Of a stretch of DNA of 50,098 nt, positions 8,051-16,187 are shown piece by piece. The stretch comes from Bacteroidales bacterium. GTDB taxonomy: Bacteria; Bacteroidota; Bacteroidia; Bacteroidales; Azobacteroidaceae. The notes beneath the pieces are model-generated. The model did no database searches. It saw nothing but the letters and a program-made list of their open reading frames with translations, and was not told the DNA's origin. A program made the position numbers and the translations under genes. The stretch's first letter is position 1, and each line of letters opens with the position of its first letter. The stretch covers positions 1 through 50,098 of the forward strand of contig BHEP01000018.1 in NCBI GenBank assembly GCA_003851245.1, in the 5' to 3' direction.

Positions 8051-8501
8051 GGCTTCTTGTTATTTTATTAATTATTTTATTTATTCCATTCACCTCTTCT
8101 ACCAGATTGACAATCCGCTGATATTGCAGCCTCCACTGCAATGCATTGGATATGGTCAAATAACCTTGCAATGGAGGCGTTTGAAGTATTTCTTTCGCCA
8201 ATTGATGCAAGGTAATTTCGTCGGCAGGAATATTTTTATCATTCAGATAAGCCATAATATCTTCTATATTAGCCTTGTCAGCTACCATTTCACGAAGCCT
8301 GAAAGTCGTTGTATAATCGGCAGTTCTTTCTTTTGAAATAAAGGAACAACTTACAAAATCAAGATTGCTGGTTTTGCCTTTAGCATCATCCACTTTGTCG
8401 TAGACAAAAACAAGTAAGTGGTAGCCAAGCCAGAATAATTGCATGATACAAAAGAGTCTTGCTTCATTTATTACTTCTTCTATCGTAATATTTTCTTTCA
8501 T
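8037..8501 (-). CDS. small protein of unknown function, partner of the methyltransferase
   Basis: This encodes 154 residues from ATG 8501; an upstream TTG at 8519 is a less likely start. I do not recognise a family. The protein is predicted to be soluble and mostly helical, with an aromatic N-terminal helix (EARLFCIMQLFWLGYHLLVF), a charged middle, and a Gln/Asn-rich C-terminal helix around LQWRLQYQRIVNLV. No signal peptide, metal-binding cluster or nuclease signature is visible. The 14-bp overlap with the methyltransferase start strongly suggests a joint function, such as a specificity, inhibitor or accessory subunit; that is inference. Confidence 0.7.
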   Translation of the reverse strand: MKENITIEEVINEARLFCIMQLFWLGYHLLVFVYDKVDDAKGKTSNLDFVSCSFISKERTADYTTTFRLREMVADKANIEDIMAYLNDKNIPADEITLHQLAKEILQTPPLQGYLTISNALQWRLQYQRIVNLVEEVNGINKIINKITRSHESV

Positions 8502-8587
8502 GACACAAATATAATTCAATTATTTCGTTAATCTTGTATAATCGGATTACTTAGGCGCATAAATTTCAGCCTCTCTTGCTAAAAAAA

Positions 8588-8712
8588 GCCCTGAAAGGGC
8601 GACACATACTAGCTAGGGGTGTGAACCCCTAGAATAGACAACAAATAATCATCCCCAATGGGCATTAGTTCAACCAAATTGGGGTAATTTAGACCAAAAT
8701 ACCCTATCTTTG
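8588..8712 (+). repeat. dispersed promoter-carrying intergenic repeat, copy 1
   Basis: This is the longest of three copies. It starts with a GCCCT-GAA-AGGGC hairpin (8588-8600), then a TAGGGG-TGTGAA-CCCCTA hairpin (8614-8631), then a block shared with copy 3 (28327-28430), and ends in GGGT-N19-TATCTTTG. The inverted repeat CCCCAAT/ATTGGGG is also inside. The final block gives the nitroreductase gene a -7 box 36 bp before its ATG. Copy 2 is at 15020-15105. The GCCCTGAAAGGGC core resembles a dispersed repeat I recall from other Bacteroidota genomes (not verified here). Confidence 0.65.
8682..8712 (+). promoter_or_regulatory. promoter of the nitroreductase gene
   Basis: TATCTTTG (8705-8712) matches TAnnTTTG exactly. 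The conserved GGGTAATTTA block sits at the -33 spacing (19 bp from GGGT to the -7 box) in place of TTTG. The in-frame TTG inside the -7 box cannot be the start codon if this promoter is used, which supports the ATG at 8749. Confidence 0.55.
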
Positions 8713-8748
8713 CCCTTAGAATACAACAATAAAAAAATAGATATATAT

Positions 8749-9372
8749 ATGAAGCCTTCTAAAACAATAAGTCTCATTCTTTCCTTAGTAATACTTGTGT
8801 TAATAGGTGTGGTAGTGATGCAGACACAAAAAAATTCCACGGACTCAGCCAAAGCGGTAGTAGAGAACATCCATGAGCGCAAGAGCGTAAGAAAATACAC
8901 CTCACAAAAGGTCGAAGAAGAGAAAATACAAACCCTCCTGCGTGCGGCCATGGCGGCACCTACCGGAAAAGACATACGTCCATGGGAATTTGTGGTAGTA
9001 GACGACAAAGACATATTAAATCAGCTTGGCAACAAATTGCCATTTGCCAAAATGCTTAAAGAAGCACAACTAGCCATTGTGGTTTGTGGCGACAGCTCAA
9101 AATCTTTTTATTGGTATTTAGACTGTGCTACTGCGGCTCAAAACATACTCTTAACTGCCCAAGCCCTACATTTGGGTGCCGTATGGACTGCCGCCTATCC
9201 CTACAACGACCGCATGGAAGTTGTGACCGAGGCATTGCAACTCCCTACAAATATCCTTCCCCTATGCGTCATCCCCATTGGATACCCTCTGGGTAAAACC
9301 ATGGCCAAAGACAAGTTTGACTCACAACGCATCCACAAAAATACCTGGGAAAGCTCTGAACTCCGCAATTAA
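8749..9372 (+). CDS. membrane-anchored nitroreductase-family protein
   Basis: From ATG 8749 this is 207 residues. An N-terminal hydrophobic segment (about 5-24, [18 protein letters not shown]) precedes a nitroreductase domain with the FMN-binding start [30 protein letters not shown] and a later [13 protein letters not shown]. Most family members are cytosolic FMN oxidoreductases using NAD(P)H. The anchor or signal segment here suggests a membrane-attached or exported form; orientation cannot be decided. The stop codon overlaps the convergent rnfA stop by 4 bp. Confidence 0.82.
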   Translation: MKPSKTISLILSLVILVLIGVVVMQTQKNSTDSAKAVVENIHERKSVRKYTSQKVEEEKIQTLLRAAMAAPTGKDIRPWEFVVVDDKDILNQLGNKLPFAKMLKEAQLAIVVCGDSSKSFYWYLDCATAAQNILLTAQALHLGAVWTAAYPYNDRMEVVTEALQLPTNILPLCVIPIGYPLGKTMAKDKFDSQRIHKNTWESSELRN

Positions 9373-9941
9373 ACGATGCCACTAAAACCCATGAAAGCCA
9401 TTGCCAGAAGACCCGCCGTAATGAGGGCTATGGGAGTTCCTCGCATTCCTTGAGGAACACGAACAAATTCCAAGTGCTCGCGAATACCCGAAAAAAGAAC
9501 TAGGGCAAGACCAAAACCGATGGCCGAAGATACTGCAAAAACAAGACTCGTGAGTAGGTTGTAGTCTTTTTTAATAGCCAATATGGCAACTCCCAAAATA
9601 GCACAATTGGTAGTTATAAGAGGAAGAAAAACTCCCAATGCCTGATAAAGAGCTGGGGAAACTTTTTTTAATATAATCTCTACCATCTGAACCAAGGCTG
9701 CAATAACCAAGATAAAACTTATGGTCTGCATGAATTGTAAATCGAATGGATCTAAAGCGAATTTCTGTATGAGGAAAGTAACCAATGTAGCAATTGTCAT
9801 CACAAAGGCTACTGCCGCCGACATACCTACTGCGGTGTCTATCTTTTTAGAGACTCCTAAGAATGGACAAATCCCTAAAAATTGTGCCAACACTATGTTG
9901 TTGACAAAGACTGCTGCTATAAAAATAATAATATATTCCAT
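9369..9941 (-). CDS. rnfA: Rnf electron transport complex subunit A
   Basis: A 190-residue integral membrane protein with about six helices. It opens with [26 protein letters not shown], the classic RnfA/NqrE N-terminus, where the cysteine-containing loop holds a membrane [2Fe-2S] centre together with RnfE. It is the last gene of the rseC-rnfBCDGEA operon, 28 bp after rnfE. Rnf couples ferredoxin:NAD+ oxidoreduction to ion movement across the cytoplasmic membrane. Confidence 0.94.
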   Translation of the reverse strand: MEYIIIFIAAVFVNNIVLAQFLGICPFLGVSKKIDTAVGMSAAVAFVMTIATLVTFLIQKFALDPFDLQFMQTISFILVIAALVQMVEIILKKVSPALYQALGVFLPLITTNCAILGVAILAIKKDYNLLTSLVFAVSSAIGFGLALVLFSGIREHLEFVRVPQGMRGTPIALITAGLLAMAFMGFSGIV

Positions 9942-9969
9942 CGTGAATAAATTGTAAATTATACTGATT

Positions 9970-10551
9970 TTAATTCTTTAGCTTATTAACTATGGCAATC
10001 AAAAAACCTAAGGCTATGAATGCCCCTGGTGCCAACACAAATATGAGAGACCCATATTGTTCGGGGTAAATGGCAAAATCAAAGAGCTTGCCAGTGCCCA
10101 AAAATTCTCTAAACATACCCAAAAGAGTTAGTGCCAAAGTAAAACCAAGACCTATACTTATGCCATCCAAAGATGAGCTGAACACCCCATTTTTGGCTGC
10201 AAAAGCTTCTGCTCGTCCCAAAACAATGCAATTGACAACAATAAGGGGAATGAAAAGACCTAAACTATCGTACAATGCGGGAATGTATGCCTCCATACAC
10301 ATTTGAACCAAGGTCACAAAGGTGGCTATTACAACCACAAAACCAGGTATTCTCACCTGATCGGGAATAAAATTTTTGAGCATAGATATAACCACATTGG
10401 AACAAATGAGCACTAAGGTCGTTGCCAAACCCATTGCCAAACCATTGACCGCTGAGGATGTTGTGCCTAAGGCAGGACACATCCCCAAAAGCAAGACAAA
10501 TACTGGATTGTTTTTTATTATACCGTCTGTTAATATTTTCTTGTTACTCAT
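9970..10551 (-). CDS. rnfE: Rnf electron transport complex subunit E
   Basis: A 193-residue membrane protein homologous to RnfA and NqrD. It contains [24 protein letters not shown] near the N-terminus, with the cysteine that pairs with the RnfA cysteine in the half-channel fold, and about six hydrophobic helices. It lies between rnfG and rnfA. A 79-bp gap separates it from rnfG, AT-rich and without a clear terminator. Confidence 0.94.
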   Translation of the reverse strand: MSNKKILTDGIIKNNPVFVLLLGMCPALGTTSSAVNGLAMGLATTLVLICSNVVISMLKNFIPDQVRIPGFVVVIATFVTLVQMCMEAYIPALYDSLGLFIPLIVVNCIVLGRAEAFAAKNGVFSSSLDGISIGLGFTLALTLLGMFREFLGTGKLFDFAIYPEQYGSLIFVLAPGAFIALGFLIAIVNKLKN

Positions 10552-10630
10552 ATTTTTCTCTTTTTTGTAGCCCTAATTATTAAAATATTTTTGAGCTTCT
10601 GCCTAGTTTATTCTTGTATTTTTATTTTAT

Positions 10631-11266
10631 TTAATATGCTGATGTAGCAGCTGAATCCGCGTCGACTGTAGCTCCCGAGAATGCATCCGATGATCCTGAT
10701 TGCACCAAATAGGCTTTATTTACAGCTTCTATAAAGGCTCTTGACGAAATTGTTGCCGCAGTTATCGCATCCACATCTCCCCCATCCTTATTGAGCTTCA
10801 GTAAGCCAGTGGATAAGTCTCTACCCAATATATTCTGATTATTCTTATCGGATCTAAACCAAGCTTGCATTTTATCGCCCAGGCCGGGAGTTTCGGCATG
10901 TTGCAAAACTGCATAATCAACAATCTTACCCTCTACATCAAAACCAATAATAATCTTTATTTCTCCACTATAGCCTAGCATACTACTACTTTCAATAGCA
11001 TTGCCAACAAGCTTTCCATCCTTGGTGGCTGGATATATCTTTATGGAATCTCCATTTGCAGACGCTACAAAATAAGCCTCCTCTGTTGGGGAATTGTCAA
11101 ATGCAGGAACCACAATTTTGATAGCATTCTCCAGCTTCTGTTTCTTCATTGCCGCAATAGGTGCTGATGTAAGCTCATTGACTGTAGCCAAAGACGCTGC
11201 CGCCACCGCACAAATAGCAGTCAGGGAAACAAACATATTTAATAAAGACGATTTTAATTTAATCAT
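10631..11266 (-). CDS. rnfG: Rnf complex subunit G (covalent FMN)
   Basis: The ATG at 11266 is preferred because it overlaps the end of rnfD; this gives 211 residues, and an in-frame ATG at 11302 would add 12. One N-terminal membrane helix (LLNMFVSLTAICAVAAAS) is followed by a periplasmic FMN-binding domain. The motif D166-A-I-T-A-A-T172 matches the ApbE flavinylation site with Ala in place of Gly. Near the C-terminus is a second and better match, D194-A-F-S-G-A-T200, in an Ala/Ser/Asp-rich tail. The first is the canonical position; the role of the second is unknown. Confidence 0.92.
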   Translation of the reverse strand: MIKLKSSLLNMFVSLTAICAVAAASLATVNELTSAPIAAMKKQKLENAIKIVVPAFDNSPTEEAYFVASANGDSIKIYPATKDGKLVGNAIESSSMLGYSGEIKIIIGFDVEGKIVDYAVLQHAETPGLGDKMQAWFRSDKNNQNILGRDLSTGLLKLNKDGGDVDAITAATISSRAFIEAVNKAYLVQSGSSDAFSGATVDADSAATSAY

Positions 11267-12230
11267 TTTTTTTTCTCTCCCCAAATCTTTTAGGTTTAAC
11301 ATAAATATTGATCAATGGCGTAAAAGCATTCATAATAAGAATAGCAAAAGAAATTCCCTCGGGATATGCCCCCCAAAGACGTATTACTGTACTAATCAAG
11401 CCAATACCCACAGCATATACTATCATTCCTCTTTTTGTCATTGGAGACGTAGCATAGTCTGTTGCCATAAAAATTGCGCCCAACAACAATCCTCCAGAAA
11501 GAATATGCACCAAAGGATGCGCATATATCATAGGATCTACTGCATACATGATACCCGTAAAAGCAAATACCGTAAAAACTGTTACCACAGGGATATGCCA
11601 CGTGATTATTTTCTTCCAAAGCATATAGGCAAAGCCCAGTAGCAGGGCTAAGGCACTTATTTCACCTACACTTCCACCCATATTACCTAAAAACATGGAG
11701 GTATACGAAGGTATCTCTCCAAAATTATTCTTAATCATATTGAGTGTTGTAGCTCCTGTGAGGGCATCTGTATATTGCATAGGGAAAACTCCAGGAACAG
11801 GCCAAACTGTCATTTGTCCGGGAAATGAAATTAACAAAAAGACCCTGCCAACCAAGGCGGGGTTGAATATATTGTTGCCCAAGCCTCCATATGGCATCTT
11901 TGCAATACCAATAGCAACCAGGGCTCCTATCACAACAATCCAAATTGGAAGATTGGAAGGTAGGTTAAAAGCCAAAAGAAGACCCGTAATAAAGGCCGAA
12001 CCATCACTAATCCTAATTTTGCTTTTTAATATATATTTCTGAATAAAAAATTCAAAAAACACACAGGAGCATACAGATACCAATGTTACTATCAAAGAGC
12101 CCAAGCCAAAAAAATAGAAGGAAACAAGGCTGGCAGGGATAAGTGCTATCAAAACCCCATACATGTTTTTCTCTATCGTATCCCCACTATGAATATGCGG
12201 CGAAGGTGATATTATAAGTTTTGTTGACAT
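11259..12230 (-). CDS. rnfD: Rnf complex subunit D (covalent FMN)
   Basis: A 323-residue polytopic membrane protein of the RnfD/NqrB family. It begins with the family N-terminus ISPSPHIHSGDT and has the flavinylation motif D155-A-L-T-G-A-T161, where T161 is the expected FMN attachment residue set by ApbE. Further helices carry MPYGGLGNNIFNPALVGR, a family hallmark. It sits 19 bp after rnfC, and its end overlaps the start of rnfG. Confidence 0.95.
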   Translation of the reverse strand: MSTKLIISPSPHIHSGDTIEKNMYGVLIALIPASLVSFYFFGLGSLIVTLVSVCSCVFFEFFIQKYILKSKIRISDGSAFITGLLLAFNLPSNLPIWIVVIGALVAIGIAKMPYGGLGNNIFNPALVGRVFLLISFPGQMTVWPVPGVFPMQYTDALTGATTLNMIKNNFGEIPSYTSMFLGNMGGSVGEISALALLLGFAYMLWKKIITWHIPVVTVFTVFAFTGIMYAVDPMIYAHPLVHILSGGLLLGAIFMATDYATSPMTKRGMIVYAVGIGLISTVIRLWGAYPEGISFAILIMNAFTPLINIYVKPKRFGERKKND

Positions 12231-12249
12231 ATAAAATATATTCAGTTTT

Positions 12250-13581
12250 TTAATTTTTTCTTGCTCTAATAATACTACCCACCTTAACCTTTCCTATCCT
12301 TATATAATCTAAAAGAGGTCTGTTGGCAGGACATATATAAGTGCAAGAACCACACTCTATACAATCTACAATATCAAACTTCTCGGCCTTGCCCCAGTCT
12401 GCAAAATCGCTTACCGTCATCAAGTAGTTGGGAACCAAGCCCATGGGACAAACATCCACACACTTGGCACAGCGTATGCAATCACTAGCAAACTCGCGCT
12501 TAGACTCCAAAGATGGCAAAATAAGGATGCCCGAACAAGCTTTCACCACCGGAACGGCCATCGTCACCAGAGCCTTTCCCATCATAGGGCCTCCAAAAAT
12601 GACCTTACCCGTATCCTCGGGCAAGCCTCCTGCATACTCAATCAAGTCAGCGATAGACGTACCAATACGAACTCGCAGATTGCAGGGCTTTGCTAGATGC
12701 TTGCCGGTAACCGTAATCACCCTTTCGATAAGGGGCTTGTTTTTTTGTACTGCCTCATAAACTGCAAATACAGTTCCTATGTTTTGAACAACCGCTCCCA
12801 CCGAAATGGGCAATGAGCCACTAGCAATTTGGCGATTTGTGATGGCTTCTACCAATTGTTTTTCGCCTCCCTGAGGATATCGTACTTTTAGAGGCACAAT
12901 CTCAATATCGGTATATGCAAGAGCCAACTCTTTCATAAGTTTAATGGCATCTTTCTTATTATTTTCAATACCAATAGCGCCTTTTAGAGCACCCAGAGAG
13001 CGCATCAGCAATTGAGTGCCAACAAGAATTTCCTTGCCCTTGCTCATCATCAAAGCATGGTCGGAAGTCAAATAAGGTTCGCACTCCACACCATTCACAA
13101 TAAGTATTTCTGCACTCATTCCCAATGGAGGATTTAGCTTAACAAGTGTGGGAAATGCTGCCCCTCCCATACCAACAATTCCTGCCGCGGCTATTTTACT
13201 GATGATTTCTTTTGCTGTGAAGTCACAAGTATCTATAAAAATATCGGATTTGTCTATCGCAGCATCCCATTCATCGCCTTCTACATCAATAAAAACCGAC
13301 ATCTTTCTATAACCGCTGGCACCCATTGCCTGATCAATCTTGGCCACCCTTCCCGACACAGAAGAATGAATATTCGCCGATATAAAACCCGCAGATTCTG
13401 CCAAAAGAGTACCCACCTGCACAAGATCGCCTTTCTTTACAAGCAAGTTGGCAGGAGCACCTATATGCTGGGCAAGAGGAATTATCACCTGCCTGGGCAC
13501 AGGAAAATTTTCTATCTCCGCATTGGCCGACAATTTATTTTCAGGAGGATGGATTCCTCCAATCCGGAATGTCTTCAACAT
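12250..13581 (-). CDS. rnfC: Rnf complex subunit C (NADH-binding)
   Basis: A 443-residue soluble, membrane-associated subunit. The N-terminal barrel-sandwich and Rossmann-like regions include GMGGAAFPTLVKL (FMN/NADH site) and RYPQGGEKQL. Two [4Fe-4S] motifs lie near the C-terminus: C368, C371, C374, C378 and C407, C410, C413, C417. It passes electrons between NAD(H) and the rest of Rnf. The C-terminus is short, without the long Ala/Lys repeats seen in proteobacterial RnfC. Confidence 0.95.
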   Translation of the reverse strand: MLKTFRIGGIHPPENKLSANAEIENFPVPRQVIIPLAQHIGAPANLLVKKGDLVQVGTLLAESAGFISANIHSSVSGRVAKIDQAMGASGYRKMSVFIDVEGDEWDAAIDKSDIFIDTCDFTAKEIISKIAAAGIVGMGGAAFPTLVKLNPPLGMSAEILIVNGVECEPYLTSDHALMMSKGKEILVGTQLLMRSLGALKGAIGIENNKKDAIKLMKELALAYTDIEIVPLKVRYPQGGEKQLVEAITNRQIASGSLPISVGAVVQNIGTVFAVYEAVQKNKPLIERVITVTGKHLAKPCNLRVRIGTSIADLIEYAGGLPEDTGKVIFGGPMMGKALVTMAVPVVKACSGILILPSLESKREFASDCIRCAKCVDVCPMGLVPNYLMTVSDFADWGKAEKFDIVDCIECGSCTYICPANRPLLDYIRIGKVKVGSIIRARKN

Positions 13582-13608
13582 TACACAAATATGGTTTTAA
13601 TATATAAA

Positions 13609-14460
13609 TTATATTTCTTCTATTTTTACTAATTTTACTTTCTTGATAGGAAAATTAAAAGCTTTAATTGATGATGTAGGACAAACTTCCACACATTTAT
13701 TACACAATCTACACTTGTCGTCATCAATATAAGCCAAATTATCTTCTATAGTAATTGCCTCAAAGGGGCAAGCTTTTTGACACTTGGAGCATGAAATACA
13801 CGCTACACTACAGGCCTTCCTTGCAAGAACTCCCCTGTCTTTATTCATGCAACTGACATAAATACGCCTGCTTTGGGGCCCTTTCCTTCGCATTTCAATA
13901 AGGCTCTTTGGGCAGGAGGCTACACATACACCGCAAGATGTGCATTTACTTTCGTCAATTTCTGCAAGAAGGGTTTTTGGATTGATGCTTAAGGCACCAA
14001 AACTGCATACCTTAACACAATCTCCCAGACCCAAACATCCATACGAGCAGTCCGAATCGCCTCCATAGAGCAAACTTGCTGCTCTACAGTTTGCAATACC
14101 ATCATATATATTTGTGCGAGGACGATTAAGACAGTCTCCGGCACATCTAACAACTGCTACCATAGGATTTGCAGAAAGCACTGTTGCACCCAAAACACCT
14201 GCCACCTCTAGCATAGTATCCTGCCCTCCTACAGGACAAGAAAGAGCCGCCAAACTTCCTGCCGCCACGCAAGCCTGAGCAAAACCACTACAACTAGGAT
14301 ACCCACAAGCACCACAATTGGCAGATGGCAAAATTGCTAAAATATCGCCAATACGAGGGTCTTCGTAAACTTCAAACTTCTTGGAAGCTACAAACAAAAT
14401 AAGAGCTCCTAGAGAACCTATTGTTGCCAACAAGCATATAGCCAAAATGATTAGATTCAT
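13609..14460 (-). CDS. rnfB: Rnf complex subunit B (ferredoxin-like)
   Basis: A 283-residue iron-sulfur subunit. An N-terminal membrane helix (LIILAICLLATIGSLGALILF) is followed by a four-cysteine Fe-S domain (ANCGACGYPSCSGFAQAC) and then several CxxCxxCxxxCP ferredoxin motifs, including CTSCGVCVASCP, CISCSKCQKACP and CRLCNKCVEVCP. It is the entry point for electrons from ferredoxin. It lies 27 bp upstream of rnfC. Confidence 0.95.
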   Translation of the reverse strand: MNLIILAICLLATIGSLGALILFVASKKFEVYEDPRIGDILAILPSANCGACGYPSCSGFAQACVAAGSLAALSCPVGGQDTMLEVAGVLGATVLSANPMVAVVRCAGDCLNRPRTNIYDGIANCRAASLLYGGDSDCSYGCLGLGDCVKVCSFGALSINPKTLLAEIDESKCTSCGVCVASCPKSLIEMRRKGPQSRRIYVSCMNKDRGVLARKACSVACISCSKCQKACPFEAITIEDNLAYIDDDKCRLCNKCVEVCPTSSIKAFNFPIKKVKLVKIEEI

Positions 14461-14508
14461 AATATACTATCTTATTTTAAAAATCTTATTTTTTTTATAA
14501 TTCTGTTT

Positions 14509-14928
14509 CTATAAATTCTGTTTCAAACACTTTGACACTGTAAAGACAAATTTCTTTTTGAACTCGTCGCGCAAGAAATAAAGTGTAAGATAATATATTG
14601 CTAAAACAGAAATAGCAAAAATAGCCATCAGCTCTTCCGACTCGAAGAAATGAGAGATAATAATAAGTGATAAAAAAACAAGCACTATTGGCAATACAAA
14701 GGCATATAAAACAGCTTGCAAACCCATAGAAGAACTCCCTGTAAGCAAAACCACATCGCCCAAGGCAAACACCTGATTAGAAAGAGGGACCTCTATTATT
14801 TTTTCTTTTTGCTCCGAAATTCCACAAGCTGCATTGGCATGACAAGATGCACAAGCAGTATTTTGTACGATTTTTACACATACAAAACCACCTTCAATAT
14901 TCGAAACTATACCTTCTTGCTCTATCAT
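14509..14928 (-). CDS. rseC: RseC/MucC-family protein leading the rnf operon
   Basis: The ATG at 14928 gives 139 residues; a TTG at 14943 would add five. The N-terminal domain has the family cysteines in TACASCHANAACG, and two membrane helices follow (about 75-92 and 98-117). RseC/MucC-like proteins associate with SoxR reduction and Rnf/Rsx complexes in proteobacteria. In Bacteroidales the gene commonly heads the rnf operon, as here, 48 bp before rnfB. Its role here is probably Rnf assembly or redox control (inference). Confidence 0.85.
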   Translation of the reverse strand: MIEQEGIVSNIEGGFVCVKIVQNTACASCHANAACGISEQKEKIIEVPLSNQVFALGDVVLLTGSSSMGLQAVLYAFVLPIVLVFLSLIIISHFFESEELMAIFAISVLAIYYLTLYFLRDEFKKKFVFTVSKCLKQNL

Positions 14929-14965
14929 AAACTTATTTTGCAATACAGAGATTACAGCTAGACTG

Positions 14966-14973
14966 CAAATATA
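14966..14973 (-). promoter_or_regulatory. -7 promoter box for the rseC-rnfBCDGEA operon
   Basis: The minus-strand bases TATATTTG fit TAnnTTTG and lie 37 bp upstream of the rseC ATG. No clear TTTG occurs at -33. The box is divergent from the repeat-borne galE promoter at 15075-15105. Confidence 0.45.
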
Positions 14974-15019
14974 GGTATTATTTTTAAATATTTGTATTTA
15001 GCAACATAACAAATAAGAT

Positions 15020-15105
15020 TGCTAGGAGTGTGAACTCCGAGAGTAGATGTCAAAAAATATAGATTAAAAAATTAGGGTGATTTAGGCCAATATATACTAT
15101 CTTTG
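15020..15105 (+). repeat. dispersed promoter-carrying intergenic repeat, copy 2
   Basis: A shorter, diverged copy of the element at 8588-8712. It keeps the small hairpin (AGGAG-TGTGAA-CTCCG, versus AGGGG-TGTGAA-CCCCT in copy 1) and the terminal GGGTGATTTAGGCCAA block, then a 19-bp spaced TATCTTTG. The hairpin base change is compensated on both arms. The middle inverted repeat is lost. Confidence 0.5.
15075..15105 (+). promoter_or_regulatory. promoter of galE
   Basis: TATCTTTG at 15098-15105 is a perfect -7 box, with the conserved GGGTGATTTA block at the -33 position (19-bp spacing, as in the other two repeat copies). The galE ATG follows 30 bp later. Confidence 0.55.
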
Positions 15106-15135
15106 TTGCTCATATAATTTTAATAAATATAGTTC

Positions 15136-16170
15136 ATGGAAAATAAAATTCTGGTAACAGGGGGTGCTGGCTATATAGGCTCACACACAGTTGTAGAACT
15201 TCAAAATGCTGGTTATGAAGTTATTATTATCGACAATCTCTCTAATTCAAACGTAGAAGTGATTGATGGAATAGAAAAAATTACGGGTAAACGCCCTCTT
15301 TTTTTTGAATTGGATTGCAACGATATGGAAGGTCTGAAATCCATGTTTGAGTCAAATACTGGCATCAAGGGAATCATTCATTTCGCCGCCAGCAAGGCTG
15401 TTGGTGAATCTATACAAAAGCCACTATTGTATTATAGAAACAATATTGTTTCCTTATTAAACTTACTTGATTTAATGCCACAATATGGTGCTGAAGGCAT
15501 TGTTTTTTCCTCTTCATGCACAGTTTATGGACAGCCCGACATACTCCCTGTAGATGAGAACGCCCCTATAAAACCCGCTTTGTCGCCCTATGGCAATACA
15601 AAGCAAATCGATGAAGAAATAATTAGAGATACGGTATACTCTGGAGTTCCCTATAAAAGTATTATTTTACGCTATTTCAATCCCATAGGAGCTCACCCCT
15701 CATTGGAGATAGGAGAATTGCCCAATGGGGTTCCACAAAACCTAATTCCATTTCTTACACAAACAGCCATGGGCATACGCACCGAACTTAGCGTGTATGG
15801 TAACGACTATGATACTCCTGATGGATCTTGCATACGAGACTATATCAATGTGGTTGATCTGGCAAAAGCTCACGTGGTATCAATAGACAGATTACTCAAA
15901 GGAAAAACAAAAAAAGAGGTGGAAATTTTTAACCTGGGAACAGGAAGAGGCTTATCGGTATTAGAACTTATAAATATCTTTGAAAAAGCAACAGGAGTAA
16001 AAGTACCCTATAAAATTGTGGATCGCAGAGAGGGTGATATAGAAAAAGTATGGGCACTACCTGATTATGCCAACAATGAATTGGGATGGACTGCCCAAAA
16101 AAGCATAGAAGACAGCCTAGCTTCATCATGGAATTGGCAGATGAAACTTCGCGAAAAAGGAATTATGTAA
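15136..16170 (+). CDS. galE: UDP-glucose 4-epimerase
   Basis: A 344-residue extended short-chain dehydrogenase of usual GalE length. NAD binding is by GGAGYIGS (9-16), with SSSCTVYG at 125-132 and the catalytic pair Y152 and K156 in PYGNTK. It interconverts UDP-glucose and UDP-galactose (possibly the N-acetyl forms) for galactose use and surface glycans. It lies upstream of a membrane permease gene with a 17-bp gap. Confidence 0.94.
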   Translation: MENKILVTGGAGYIGSHTVVELQNAGYEVIIIDNLSNSNVEVIDGIEKITGKRPLFFELDCNDMEGLKSMFESNTGIKGIIHFAASKAVGESIQKPLLYYRNNIVSLLNLLDLMPQYGAEGIVFSSSCTVYGQPDILPVDENAPIKPALSPYGNTKQIDEEIIRDTVYSGVPYKSIILRYFNPIGAHPSLEIGELPNGVPQNLIPFLTQTAMGIRTELSVYGNDYDTPDGSCIRDYINVVDLAKAHVVSIDRLLKGKTKKEVEIFNLGTGRGLSVLELINIFEKATGVKVPYKIVDRREGDIEKVWALPDYANNELGWTAQKSIEDSLASSWNWQMKLREKGIM

Positions 16171-16187
16171 TAACAAAAAAAAACATT

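Noticed and set aside
8506..8513. A TATATTTG promoter box just before the small gene at 8501.
   Set aside because: It ends only 4 bp before the ATG, has no -33 element, and such AT-rich words occur by chance in this composition.
16086..16187. An extended start for the AI-2E family permease inside galE.
   Set aside because: The extra 34 residues are polar, overlap galE in another frame, and the ATG at 16188 directly precedes the first membrane segment.
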